A stretch of DNA of 11,690 nucleotides from Candidatus Nanoarchaeia archaeon (GTDB lineage: Archaea > Nanobdellota > Nanobdellia > Tiddalikarchaeales > Tiddalikarchaeaceae): the NCBI GenBank assembly GCA_028704265.1, contig JAQVLH010000018.1, positions 1 through 11,690 of the forward strand, given 5' to 3'. The notes under the pieces are model-generated. The model was not told the origin of the DNA. It saw only the letters and a program-made list of their open reading frames with translations, and ran no database searches. How positions within the stretch are numbered: the stretch's first letter is position 1; the number at the start of each line of letters is the position of its first letter. Below are positions 6,391 through 11,690 of the stretch, piece by piece. Position numbers and translations under genes: made by a program.

Positions 6391-6412
6391 AGTTTTAAAT
6401 CATCAACGAAAG

Positions 6413-6420
6413 TTTATAAA
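6413..6420. promoter_or_regulatory. Palindromic TATA box shared by two divergent leaderless genes
   Basis: TTTATAAA is its own reverse complement. Its centre lies about 26.5 bases from the minus-strand ATG at 6390 and 28.5 bases from the plus-strand ATG at 6445. Only 54 bases separate the two start codons and no other equally good TATA is present. Purine-rich candidate BRE (TFB-recognition) bases flank it on both sides: CGAAAG on the plus strand, ATCAAAA on the minus. Transcription both ways from one TATA is the simplest reading. Confidence 0.65.
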
Positions 6421-6444
6421 TTTTGATAGATTTCCACTAATATT

Positions 6445-6753
6445 ATGAAAACAGTAAATTATGGAAAATTATTAATTTTAATTGAAAAATTTGAAATCAC
6501 TGAAAAGGATTTAACTATTGATATTAAATTAAAAAATAATGCCTCTGTTCAGACAATAATTTTTCCAATTGAAGAAATAAGAATTTTAGCTGATAATCAA
6601 ATTATAGGGCTTGATAATTATAAATTTGAAAATAACTTAGATCCTAATCAAGAATCAAGCGGACAATTGTTTTTTAAAATAAATAACAAACCTAAAAAAA
6701 TGATACTGCAGTTTGGAAAATTGTCGCTTCCTAAAATTAATATAGATATTTAA
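6445..6753 (+). CDS. Standalone homologue of the C-terminal domain of the 576-aa FecR-like protein
   Basis: The 102-aa beta-rich protein lines up along most of its length with the last 100 or so residues of the 576-aa protein encoded nearby. PIEEIRILADNQIIGLDNYK (41-60) matches PDEEFRLICNKELIPLRNYR (512-531), then both have a DPN motif (66-68 and 537-539) and QLFFKI or QLFFVI. The ends, GKLSLPKINIDI and GKKSMAKQNVKLKL, also match. The fold may be an Ig-like sandwich of the DUF4352 kind (weak assignment). There is no signal or membrane segment. It is divergent from the FecR-like pair and shares its TATA box, so the products are likely made together. A partner or competitor role for the same binding surface is inference. 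Confidence 0.75.
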   Translation: MKTVNYGKLLILIEKFEITEKDLTIDIKLKNNASVQTIIFPIEEIRILADNQIIGLDNYKFENNLDPNQESSGQLFFKINNKPKKMILQFGKLSLPKINIDI

Positions 6754-6771
6754 TTATAAAAATAGCAAAAG

Positions 6772-6780
6772 TTTTTTTTT
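6772..6780 (+). terminator. Poly-T terminator after the 102-aa gene
   Basis: Nine consecutive T residues follow the stop codon by 18 bases, with no strong hairpin. T-tracts of this kind terminate archaeal RNA polymerase. Confidence 0.55.
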
Positions 6781-6796
6781 ATAAATTTAAAATAAA

Positions 6797-6804
6797 TATT
6801 TAAA
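6797..6804 (+). promoter_or_regulatory. TATA box for the gene at 6828
   Basis: TATTTAAA is centred about 27 bases before the ATG at 6828, indicating a leaderless transcript. Confidence 0.55.
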
Positions 6805-6827
6805 TCCTCCAAGATTATTTTATTAAT

Positions 6828-7226
6828 ATGAAATTTAATACAATTATTATATTGATATTTGTTGTTCTATCTTTTATTGCAGGTTACTTAACAGGTTCTT
6901 TTAAACCAAATGTTGAAGATTCAAACATTGTTTCAAATATTCAGAATTCAACACTTTATGTTTTAATATTAAATTCTGAAGGTTTGCCTGTGAATAATTT
7001 AGAAGTTGATTTATGGCATGACACTACAACAGAAGGCCCTCCTGATGTTGGAGTAAGTTACACGAATTCAAGCGGAATTGCAGTATTTTCAATACCTAAT
7101 GAGGGTTATTTAATTGGTTTTAATCTTCTTAACTTTCCTTCTAATTTTGAGGCTGTTAGAGAAACTCCAGTAAGGGTGTCTGAAAATTTTACTATTGCAA
7201 CAATAACTTTGCATAACAAAATTTAA
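6828..7226 (+). CDS. Membrane-anchored small protein with a transthyretin/carboxypeptidase-regulatory-like domain
   Basis: The 132-aa protein has an N-terminal membrane helix (residues 5-24, ending AGYLTGS). A beta-rich outer domain (about 42-132) follows: TLYVLILNSEGLPVNNLEVD (42-61), then TNSSGIAVFSIP (79-90) and a final strand FTIATITLHN. The order of strand, G-x-P-V-x-x-x-x-V turn and T-x-x-x-G-x-A-x-F is the signature of transthyretin-like CarboxypepD_reg/SpaA-type sandwich domains. In archaea these are common as extracellular stalk or decoration modules. The domain is predicted to lie outside the cell, tethered by the helix; cleavage of the N-terminus cannot be excluded. Its stop is 3 bases from that of the convergent TFB gene. 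Substrate and partner are unknown. Confidence 0.75.
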   Translation: MKFNTIIILIFVVLSFIAGYLTGSFKPNVEDSNIVSNIQNSTLYVLILNSEGLPVNNLEVDLWHDTTTEGPPDVGVSYTNSSGIAVFSIPNEGYLIGFNLLNFPSNFEAVRETPVRVSENFTIATITLHNKI

Positions 7227-7229
7227 TTA

Positions 7230-8501
7230 TTAATTTTTTTTATAATATTTTTTTATTAAATGTGTTTGATTTCTTAATGTAACTTCAGTAATTTGGGCAC
7301 ATTCAGAAATTAGTGCTTGAGTTTTTTTCTCTTCATCTTTTGCAGTCAAATAAAGTGCTGCTGCAGCTAAGCCTTTAGGGTCTCTTCCTGTTTCTGGTAA
7401 ACCTCTTTTTATTGCATTAGACAATAATTTGTCAGCTTTTTGCTGAACCCTAATTGAAAGTTTCAATTCATTGCCAAATTTATAAATTAAAGTTATTGGA
7501 GAAATGGGTTTATATTTTAAATGCATTTTAGGTAGCACATTAATTTTTATAAGAGAATTAGCACGATTGACTGTTTTTGAGGTAGCATTTGATTCTTTTA
7601 TTATTTCTTCTAAAACTCTTGGTACATCATGTATTCTTATGCTTGAATATAAACTGGCGGTTACAAACCCTAAAATGCTTCTTCCCATTGTAAGCTTTTG
7701 CTTTGCTGCTTCAGAATAAATGTTCCATGCAGTTTCAGCAATATTTTTGGATAAATCTAATTTATCGCATAATCTGTTCATGATCGGTTTTGCTTCCCAA
7801 TAATTTCTCTCTAAACTGTTAACCAATGAATTTTGAATCTTGGCCAAATGATTATATAATGCTCTTTGCTTAGCACTAATTTTATTATTACTATTATTAA
7901 TATCTAAAATAGATATAATTGTTCTTGGTCCAAAATCATTAATTTTTTTTTCAGTAATAGTTTTATTTTTTCTCTCTTCATTAGTATAAGCTCTTTTTGT
8001 AACACTCACTATTTCTTGCTCCTGAACTACTGCGCAATTGGGGCAAACATATGATGAATCAGTGTTAATAATAAATTCTCCAATATATCCGCAACCCCCC
8101 ATGCATTCAATATCTTCAATAATAATTTTTTTGTTTATTTTAATAGCAATATTTTCAATTTTATTCATATAATCTGAAATGTTTTCAGAAGATATTTTTT
8201 TTTTAAGCAAATCTTTCATAGCAGTTATTCTATCAGTATTTTTATCTTTCAAACATGATTCATATTTTTTAGAATAATCTGATTCCATAAGAAGCAAAAT
8301 TTTATTCAGTTTATCTTTTGTATATTCGTAATTCAATTCAAGGTTTATATTTTTGGCATAAATAATTAATGGCTGTGCATGATTGTTTGATTCTAATTCA
8401 TGCACTATTTCTTTTTTTAAATCATTTAAAATATTATAGCAATTATTTGAGGCAAGACTATAATTTTCGCATTCAACTATTTTTTCAAGGCTGTTTTCCA
8501 T
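7230..8501 (-). CDS. tfb: Divergent transcription initiation factor B (TFB) with an N-terminal extension
   Basis: The 423-aa protein is an archaeal TFB, which bridges TBP-bound TATA DNA and RNA polymerase. A zinc ribbon has C133, C137, C153 and C156. The B-reader/linker is recognisable in KRAYTNEERKNK (169-180) and NDFGPRTIIS (188-197). Cyclin repeat 1 (about 213-305) contains RSILGFVTASLYSSIRIHDV (274-293) then PRVLEEI. Cyclin repeat 2 (about 318-421) contains DPKGLAAAALYLTAKDEE (374-391) and ITEVTLRNQTHLIKKY. Two features are odd. About 130 helical, Cys-containing residues precede the ribbon, where usual TFBs have about ten. The first knuckle is C-x3-C rather than C-x2-C. The ATG follows the upstream gene's stop by 4 bases without a clear ribosome site. 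It is probably an accessory TFB for a subset of promoters. Confidence 0.93.
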   Translation of the reverse strand: MENSLEKIVECENYSLASNNCYNILNDLKKEIVHELESNNHAQPLIIYAKNINLELNYEYTKDKLNKILLLMESDYSKKYESCLKDKNTDRITAMKDLLKKKISSENISDYMNKIENIAIKINKKIIIEDIECMGGCGYIGEFIINTDSSYVCPNCAVVQEQEIVSVTKRAYTNEERKNKTITEKKINDFGPRTIISILDINNSNNKISAKQRALYNHLAKIQNSLVNSLERNYWEAKPIMNRLCDKLDLSKNIAETAWNIYSEAAKQKLTMGRSILGFVTASLYSSIRIHDVPRVLEEIIKESNATSKTVNRANSLIKINVLPKMHLKYKPISPITLIYKFGNELKLSIRVQQKADKLLSNAIKRGLPETGRDPKGLAAAALYLTAKDEEKKTQALISECAQITEVTLRNQTHLIKKYYKKN

Positions 8502-8505
8502 AAAA

Positions 8506-9627
8506 TTATGTAGATTTTTTGAGTTTTATTTTTTTATCTTCGCATATAATTTCTCCGGATTCTTTCATTTTACGAAGTTCATAACTTAACAATGTTTTAT
8601 CTGTTGAACTATAACATAATTTGTTAAATAAATATTTGTAGTTTGTTGTTCTTTCTTGGCTTATTGTTTTTAAGACTTTTTCTTTGTATATATTGGCATT
8701 TTTTTCAATAGCTTCCAAAACTTTTTTTTCTTCAATTTTTATTCTTTCTGGAGATAAACTCTTTGATCTATTATCTCCTATTATAATTCCTTCATTTTCA
8801 AGTGTTCTAATTACTAATTCTGCATTTCTGTTTTCATATTTGTCTAAAATAGTTTGATACCTTATTCCATTTTTTTCATTAATAATAATTTCATTAACCA
8901 TAAATTCTATTATTTCTTCAGCAGAAACTTTTTCATTCTGATTATATTGTGCAGTGTCATTTTTTAATTGAGATTCTAATGTTAACGATGATTCTTCAAT
9001 TATTTTTTTATTATCTTCATTTGGCAATTCTTTTTTAATTGACTTTTGTTGAATATTAAGATTTAATTCCGGATTTTGAAGTTCATAAATTTTTTTAACT
9101 AAATCATCAATTCCTTTTTTTGATAACTCTTCAGAATTTATTGAAATATTAATTTTATCTTCTAAGCTTTTTTTAAGCGAATTAAAATATTTAGATATTA
9201 CTTGAATACCTTCTTTTACTGGTTTTAAATCAGAATTCAAATTATTTTCTTGAGATTGAATTGTAGGCAAATATTCAAGAATTTTATTTAAATCTTCCAT
9301 CATTGGGTTAACTTGAGGAAAACTAAAATTGCTCATTTTTGAATAAATTTCTGCAGTTTTTTTTGTTAGTTCTTCAAATTCTTTTTTAATATAATTAAAT
9401 TCATCAAATTTTTTAGTGATTTCGTTATATTTATCCATAAAAGGTATAAATTTGGAATTTAATTCGTTAACTGAATTTTTAAAATTATCAAAAGAATTAT
9501 AATTATTATTTAATGATTCTTCTAAATCTGTAGTAATATTTTTACCTAACTCACTAAGCTGTTTAAATACTGCATCATATTGTCGCAATTTTTCTTTAAT
9601 ACTTATAGGGATATTATTTTGTTCCAT
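8506..9627 (-). CDS. Coiled-coil protein with two C-terminal winged-helix-like domains, upstream partner of TFB
   Basis: The 373-aa product is Lys/Glu/Asn-rich and helical, probably coiled coil, over about 10-180. A disordered acidic/Asn/Gln linker follows (186-233), then two compact segments that read like winged helices: about 234-290 (SAEEIIEFMVNEIII, IRYQTILDKYE, LVIRTLENEGIII) and 297-371 (KKVLEAIEKNANIYKEKVLK, LLSYELRKMKESGEIICEDK). The second has the typical L-x-x-M-x-x-x-G-x-I recognition-helix-to-wing pattern. The frame extends 27 codons upstream to a TTG at 9708. I chose the ATG at 9627 because TTTTTTAAAA is centred about 27 bases before it. The TFB gene starts 4 bases downstream, so the two are one operon. 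A dimeric DNA-binding or TFB-partner role is inferred. Confidence 0.75.
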   Translation of the reverse strand: MEQNNIPISIKEKLRQYDAVFKQLSELGKNITTDLEESLNNNYNSFDNFKNSVNELNSKFIPFMDKYNEITKKFDEFNYIKKEFEELTKKTAEIYSKMSNFSFPQVNPMMEDLNKILEYLPTIQSQENNLNSDLKPVKEGIQVISKYFNSLKKSLEDKINISINSEELSKKGIDDLVKKIYELQNPELNLNIQQKSIKKELPNEDNKKIIEESSLTLESQLKNDTAQYNQNEKVSAEEIIEFMVNEIIINEKNGIRYQTILDKYENRNAELVIRTLENEGIIIGDNRSKSLSPERIKIEEKKVLEAIEKNANIYKEKVLKTISQERTTNYKYLFNKLCYSSTDKTLLSYELRKMKESGEIICEDKKIKLKKST

Positions 9628-9648
9628 TAATGTTTTTGATAAAATTCC

Positions 9649-9660
9649 TTTTTTAAAAAA
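9649..9660 (-). promoter_or_regulatory. TATA box of the coiled-coil/TFB operon
   Basis: TTTTTTAAAAAA is centred about 27 bases before the ATG at 9627. It falls inside the longer TTG-started frame, which argues that the shorter protein is the real one. Confidence 0.5.
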
Positions 9661-9743
9661 TGTGTTTACTACTATAATGTAATAATAAACATAAATGAAT
9701 TGAGTCAAATTTGGAAATATTTAATTGAAGAATTATAAATAAA

Positions 9744-10244
9744 TTATTTCATTAAAGGAGGCAATCCTATCATAACTCTAAATTCATTTATTCTTGATTT
9801 ATTGCAAGAATCATATGCTTTAAGCTCTTTTTTAAATGATTCAATTGATTGAGTATAAATCTCTTCATTTAATTTTGGAGCTTTTTTTTCTAACAATTCA
9901 AGCGCATCTTTATAATGTCTTATTCTTACATAATTTGCAGACTTAACAGCTTTTTCCCAACCTTGGATTAATGTTTCAGAGTCAAATTCTATATATCCAA
10001 CTTTATGGTAGATTAATTTAGCAATCTCTCCGTTTCCAACCTGCAAAGCAGATTCTAATGCTTCTCTTGCATATTGTCCGCAAAAAGAATCATCATTAAT
10101 TCTTTTATATAATTCCCTTTTCATTAAATTGCAGTCTTTTGTTAAATCCTCCAATTCTTCCATATCAGTAAAAACATCCCAATCATTTTTCAAAGTAGGA
10201 TTAGTATACAAATTTACAAGCGAGTCAAAACTTAATTTTTCCAT
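9744..10244 (-). CDS. Unrecognised all-helical protein
   Basis: The 166-aa protein has no signal peptide or membrane segment and reads as a series of amphipathic helices. The central part (53-121) has helix-turn-helix spacing like short repeat proteins: REALESALQVGNGEIAKLIY (60-79), TLIQGWEKAVKSANYVRIRH (91-110), YKDALELLEKKAP. Each has the A-x-x-x-A and G/A-N pattern seen in ankyrin- or TPR-like solenoids, but I cannot assign a family. It ends in RVMIGLPPLMK. The gene has its own promoter: a palindromic GTTTTTAAAAAC about 26 bases before the ATG. It lies between the TFB operon and two other unrecognised minus-strand genes, each with a separate promoter. No function is assigned. Confidence 0.7.
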   Translation of the reverse strand: MEKLSFDSLVNLYTNPTLKNDWDVFTDMEELEDLTKDCNLMKRELYKRINDDSFCGQYAREALESALQVGNGEIAKLIYHKVGYIEFDSETLIQGWEKAVKSANYVRIRHYKDALELLEKKAPKLNEEIYTQSIESFKKELKAYDSCNKSRINEFRVMIGLPPLMK

Positions 10245-10264
10245 AAAATAATTATTACAAAATT

Positions 10265-10276
10265 GTTTTTAAAAAC
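10265..10276 (-). promoter_or_regulatory. TATA box for the gene starting at 10244
   Basis: The perfect palindrome GTTTTTAAAAAC is centred 26.5 bases before the ATG at 10244, matching a leaderless start. No plus-strand gene begins nearby, so it probably serves the minus strand only. Confidence 0.55.
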
Positions 10277-10311
10277 GTTTCGCAACTTATCTTAAATTAA
10301 TAATTTTATTA

Positions 10312-10812
10312 TTATTCGTCTTCGATTGAGCGAAACACTGTGCCGTAATTTTCAGGCTCATCATCTTTGCAATTTTTCAAATCAAAAACGTTTTCAAGAT
10401 TAAGTATTAAATTATCAGAAGGGAACAATTCATTTATTTTTTTATCTGCATAATTTGCAAAATCTTCATCAATTCCTTTTATTTTATTATTAATATATTT
10501 TTGCCCCTCTTTTGAAATGCTTATTGAACTATTAGGCTTTATGCCAATGCATGAACTACCTTTGGAGTAATCTAGTGCATCAGATGAATTTATTATGCTT
10601 ACATGAATATATTCTTCTAAAATATAAGGTAAATAAGTTGGCTTAAGTTCGTTTAAAGTTCGAATTATAGGAGTAACATCTTTTATATTAATCAATGCTT
10701 TTTCCAATTTGCTTAATTGTATATTTTCATTAAATTCTGACATTTTATTAATAATATACATAAATTTTTCCGAATCAACTATTACTCCTTCGCTGCTAAA
10801 TCCTAATCCCAT
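10312..10812 (-). CDS. Unrecognised acidic soluble protein
   Basis: The 166-aa product begins MGLGFSSEGVIVDSEKFMYI. The frame runs four codons further to a TTG at 10824, but the ATG at 10812 lies about 25 bases after a TATA element and is preferred. Residues 10-75 are helical with conserved-looking hydrophobic spacing (FMYIINKMSEF, LEKALINI, IIRTLNELKPTYLPYILEEY). A segment SSISISKEGQKYINNKI (95-111) could be the wing and last helix of a winged-helix-like domain. The acidic tail ends FRSIEDE. There is no signal or membrane helix. It has its own promoter, with a 16-bp dyad just upstream that is also found at the next gene's promoter. No family is recognised. Confidence 0.7.
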   Translation of the reverse strand: MGLGFSSEGVIVDSEKFMYIINKMSEFNENIQLSKLEKALINIKDVTPIIRTLNELKPTYLPYILEEYIHVSIINSSDALDYSKGSSCIGIKPNSSISISKEGQKYINNKIKGIDEDFANYADKKINELFPSDNLILNLENVFDLKNCKDDEPENYGTVFRSIEDE

Positions 10813-10831
10813 AAAATTAAGCAAAAATTCC

Positions 10832-10843
10832 TATTTTAAAAAA
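10832..10843 (-). promoter_or_regulatory. TATA box for the gene starting at 10812
   Basis: On the minus strand this reads TTTTTTAAAATA, with the TTTTAAAA core centred about 25 bases before the ATG at 10812. The dyad at 10851-10866 lies just upstream. Confidence 0.5.
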
Positions 10844-10850
10844 TTATTTA

Positions 10851-10866
10851 TTAACTTAATTGTTAA
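10851..10866. repeat. 16-bp dyad repeat, copy 1 (TTAAC-N6-GTTAA)
   Basis: TTAACTTAATTGTTAA occurs here and identically at 11374-11389. The arms TTAAC and GTTAA are inverted repeats around six bases; in this copy the symmetry extends one base further each side (ATTAAC/GTTAAT). It overlaps the stop codon of the upstream gene and lies 8 bases upstream of the TATA element of the gene at 10812. Confidence 0.55.
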
Positions 10867-11371
10867 TGCCTAATTTAATTTTGTCAAAGATATTTGCAAT
10901 TCTTGGATAATTATGGTATTTATTTTCTATTAAATAAGGCTGTCTTTTTTCTTCACCATCAAGAACCACAAATTCAAACCTGTCATTTTCCGGCATTTTT
11001 TTAAAAAAATATTCTCTCTTAGGTCTCATAAACAATGCTAAATCTCCTTGGTAAGATTTCATAATTTTTCCATAATATTCAAATTCTTTATCCCTAATTA
11101 CAAATTTAGGAAGAGTATAATCCTTTAATCTTACAGTTTTTCCTATTTCAACATTTGAAATATACAAGGGTATTATTTTTTGCCTAACACTTCTGTAAAC
11201 TTCGCTTATTTCGCAATCATCCCTAAAAAAATCATCAATAAAAAAAACAAGCTCATTATTAACTTTGGAAGTAGAATAATAAACCATATTCATTATCGAA
11301 TAGCCTTCATCATGGACTAATCCTTCCAGCCTTCTTGCCTGATTATATGTTAAAGCAATATTCTTTTTCAT
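10856..11371 (-). CDS. Unrecognised alpha/beta protein
   Basis: The 171-aa product begins MKKNIALTYNQARRLEGLVH. An in-frame ATG at 11392 would add seven residues, but the TATA element is centred at about 11404. That is only 12 bases before the upstream ATG and 33 before the one at 11371, so the shorter form is preferred. Alternating hydrophobic strands are visible: SIMNMVYYST (25-34), ELVFFIDDFF (40-49), KIIPLYISNVEIG (65-77), FEYYGKIMKS and RFEFVVLDGEE, consistent with a mixed alpha/beta or beta-sheet domain. There is no signal peptide. A JAB-like metalloprotease was considered, but its His-x-His and Ser/Asp motifs are absent. The gene has an independent promoter and is flanked by two copies of a 16-bp dyad. 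Confidence 0.7.
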   Translation of the reverse strand: MKKNIALTYNQARRLEGLVHDEGYSIMNMVYYSTSKVNNELVFFIDDFFRDDCEISEVYRSVRQKIIPLYISNVEIGKTVRLKDYTLPKFVIRDKEFEYYGKIMKSYQGDLALFMRPKREYFFKKMPENDRFEFVVLDGEEKRQPYLIENKYHNYPRIANIFDKIKLGINN

Positions 11372-11373
11372 AA

Positions 11374-11389
11374 TTAACTTAATTGTTAA
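11374..11389. repeat. 16-bp dyad repeat, copy 2 (TTAAC-N6-GTTAA)
   Basis: Identical to 10851-10866. It lies between the TATA element (11402-11407) and the preferred ATG at 11371, across the predicted transcription start, a position where a bound repressor would block initiation. Operator function is inference from position and symmetry. Confidence 0.5.
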
Positions 11390-11401
11390 CATAATTCTTT
11401 T

Positions 11402-11407
11402 TTTAAA
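11402..11407 (-). promoter_or_regulatory. TATA box for the gene starting at 11371
   Basis: TTTAAA within CTTTAAAAAAA on the minus strand is centred 33 bases before the ATG at 11371, allowing a leader of about 7 bases. Confidence 0.45.
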
Positions 11408-11422
11408 GCTTTAGAAATTCAT

Positions 11423-11437
11423 AAAAAAATTAAAAAA
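11423..11437 (-). terminator. T-tract terminator for the second TFB gene
   Basis: Two T-runs on the minus strand (six and seven T) lie 55-70 bases past the TFB stop, with a pyrimidine-rich stretch between gene end and run. They are the best candidate terminator in the gap 11408-11492, which otherwise holds no gene I can support. Confidence 0.4.
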
Positions 11438-11492
11438 GAAGGAGTCATTTAATTTTTCCTTTAATTTTGTATGTTAGATAAAATAAAATTTT

Positions 11493-11690
11493 TTATGATA
11501 AATTAATAATATGATTATCTAAGATTTTTTTTATTTTTTGATAATATTTTCTTAAGGTAACTTCAGTGATTTTTGCCTGCGAAACTATTTCTCCTTGAGT
11601 TTTTTTTATTCCAGCACGCTCAGCAGAAACATAAATTGAAGCAGCTGCCAATCCTTTGGGGCTTTTCCTTAATGCCTTTAATCTTTTTTT
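11493..11690 (-). CDS. tfb: Second transcription initiation factor B (TFB), C-terminal 65 residues, cut by the right edge
   Basis: A minus-strand frame enters from the right edge and ends with TAA at 11495-11493. It encodes the last part of the second cyclin repeat of an archaeal TFB. RKSPKGLAAASIYVSAERAG (8-27) and KKTQGEIVSQAKITEVTLRK (29-48) match the family's P-x-G-L-A-A-A-x-I/L-Y and I-T-E-V-T-x-R segments. The equivalent region of the complete TFB in this window is recognisably related (PKGLAAAALY, ITEVTLRNQ) but more divergent in between. Here the KKTQ-x-E-I-x-x-x-A spacing is canonical, so this may be the housekeeping TFB. The N-terminal two thirds lie outside the window. A T-rich tract downstream on the minus strand may terminate it. 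Confidence 0.9.
   Translation of the reverse strand, partial: KKRLKALRKSPKGLAAASIYVSAERAGIKKTQGEIVSQAKITEVTLRKYYQKIKKILDNHIINLS

Noticed and set aside
9628..9708. 27-codon extension of the coiled-coil gene from a TTG
   Set aside because: It uses a TTG, crosses the TATA element at 9649-9660, and adds an Ile/Tyr-rich stretch with no signal-peptide layout; the ATG at 9627 fits the promoter.
10813..10824. TTG start four codons upstream of the ATG at 10812
   Set aside because: The ATG at 10812 matches the TATA spacing; the TTG would lie too close to the TATA box.
1..11690. CRISPR array, transposon or integrase, tRNA and attachment sites
   Set aside because: I found no regularly spaced repeats, no transposase or integrase motifs, no terminal inverted repeats, and no tRNA T-loop on either strand.

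Overview
The window looks like chromosomal DNA of a very AT-rich, compact archaeon, most likely a DPANN-type lineage such as Woesearchaeota or Pacearchaeota (inference). Three things point there. Two genes encode archaeal transcription factor B (TFB): one complete at 7230-8501, one cut by the right edge. Nearly every first gene of a transcription unit has a TATA element centred about 24-28 bases before its ATG, which means leaderless mRNAs. Convergent genes are separated by only 0-3 bases. There is no sign of CRISPR, transposons, tRNA or rRNA.

Left part (1-1555): an unrecognised gene runs off the left edge on the minus strand. Next come a 33-residue Lys/Glu-rich microprotein and a winged-helix-like protein with a C-terminal membrane helix. 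A GC-rich island (about 811-926) follows, which is either a structured RNA gene or a 27-codon microgene. A small zinc-ribbon protein and an EF-Tu domain-2-like beta-barrel protein then share a divergent promoter region. Surface block (1597-3613): a two-gene operon encodes an Asn-linker lipoprotein and a membrane-anchored protein with a Cys-rich outer domain.

Central block (3617-6753): a translationally coupled minus-strand pair (348 and 576 aa) carries FecR-like beta-rich domains plus long helical regions, with no export signal. Divergent from it is a 102-aa protein that is a standalone homologue of the C-terminal domain of the 576-aa protein. One palindromic TTTATAAA sits at leaderless spacing from both divergent starts, so the locus is probably co-expressed from a single bidirectional TATA box. 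This is the strongest candidate here for an undescribed system. A small membrane-anchored transthyretin/Ig-like protein follows at 6828-7226.

Right part (7230-11690): a coiled-coil protein with two C-terminal winged-helix-like domains lies directly upstream of a divergent TFB. That TFB has an extra N-terminal domain of about 130 residues and an altered zinc ribbon. Three unrecognised small genes follow, each with its own TATA box; two of them have an identical 16-bp dyad at their promoters. The C-terminal end of a second, more canonical TFB closes the window. An accessory TFB linked to a helix-turn-helix protein suggests a dedicated alternative initiation module (inference).
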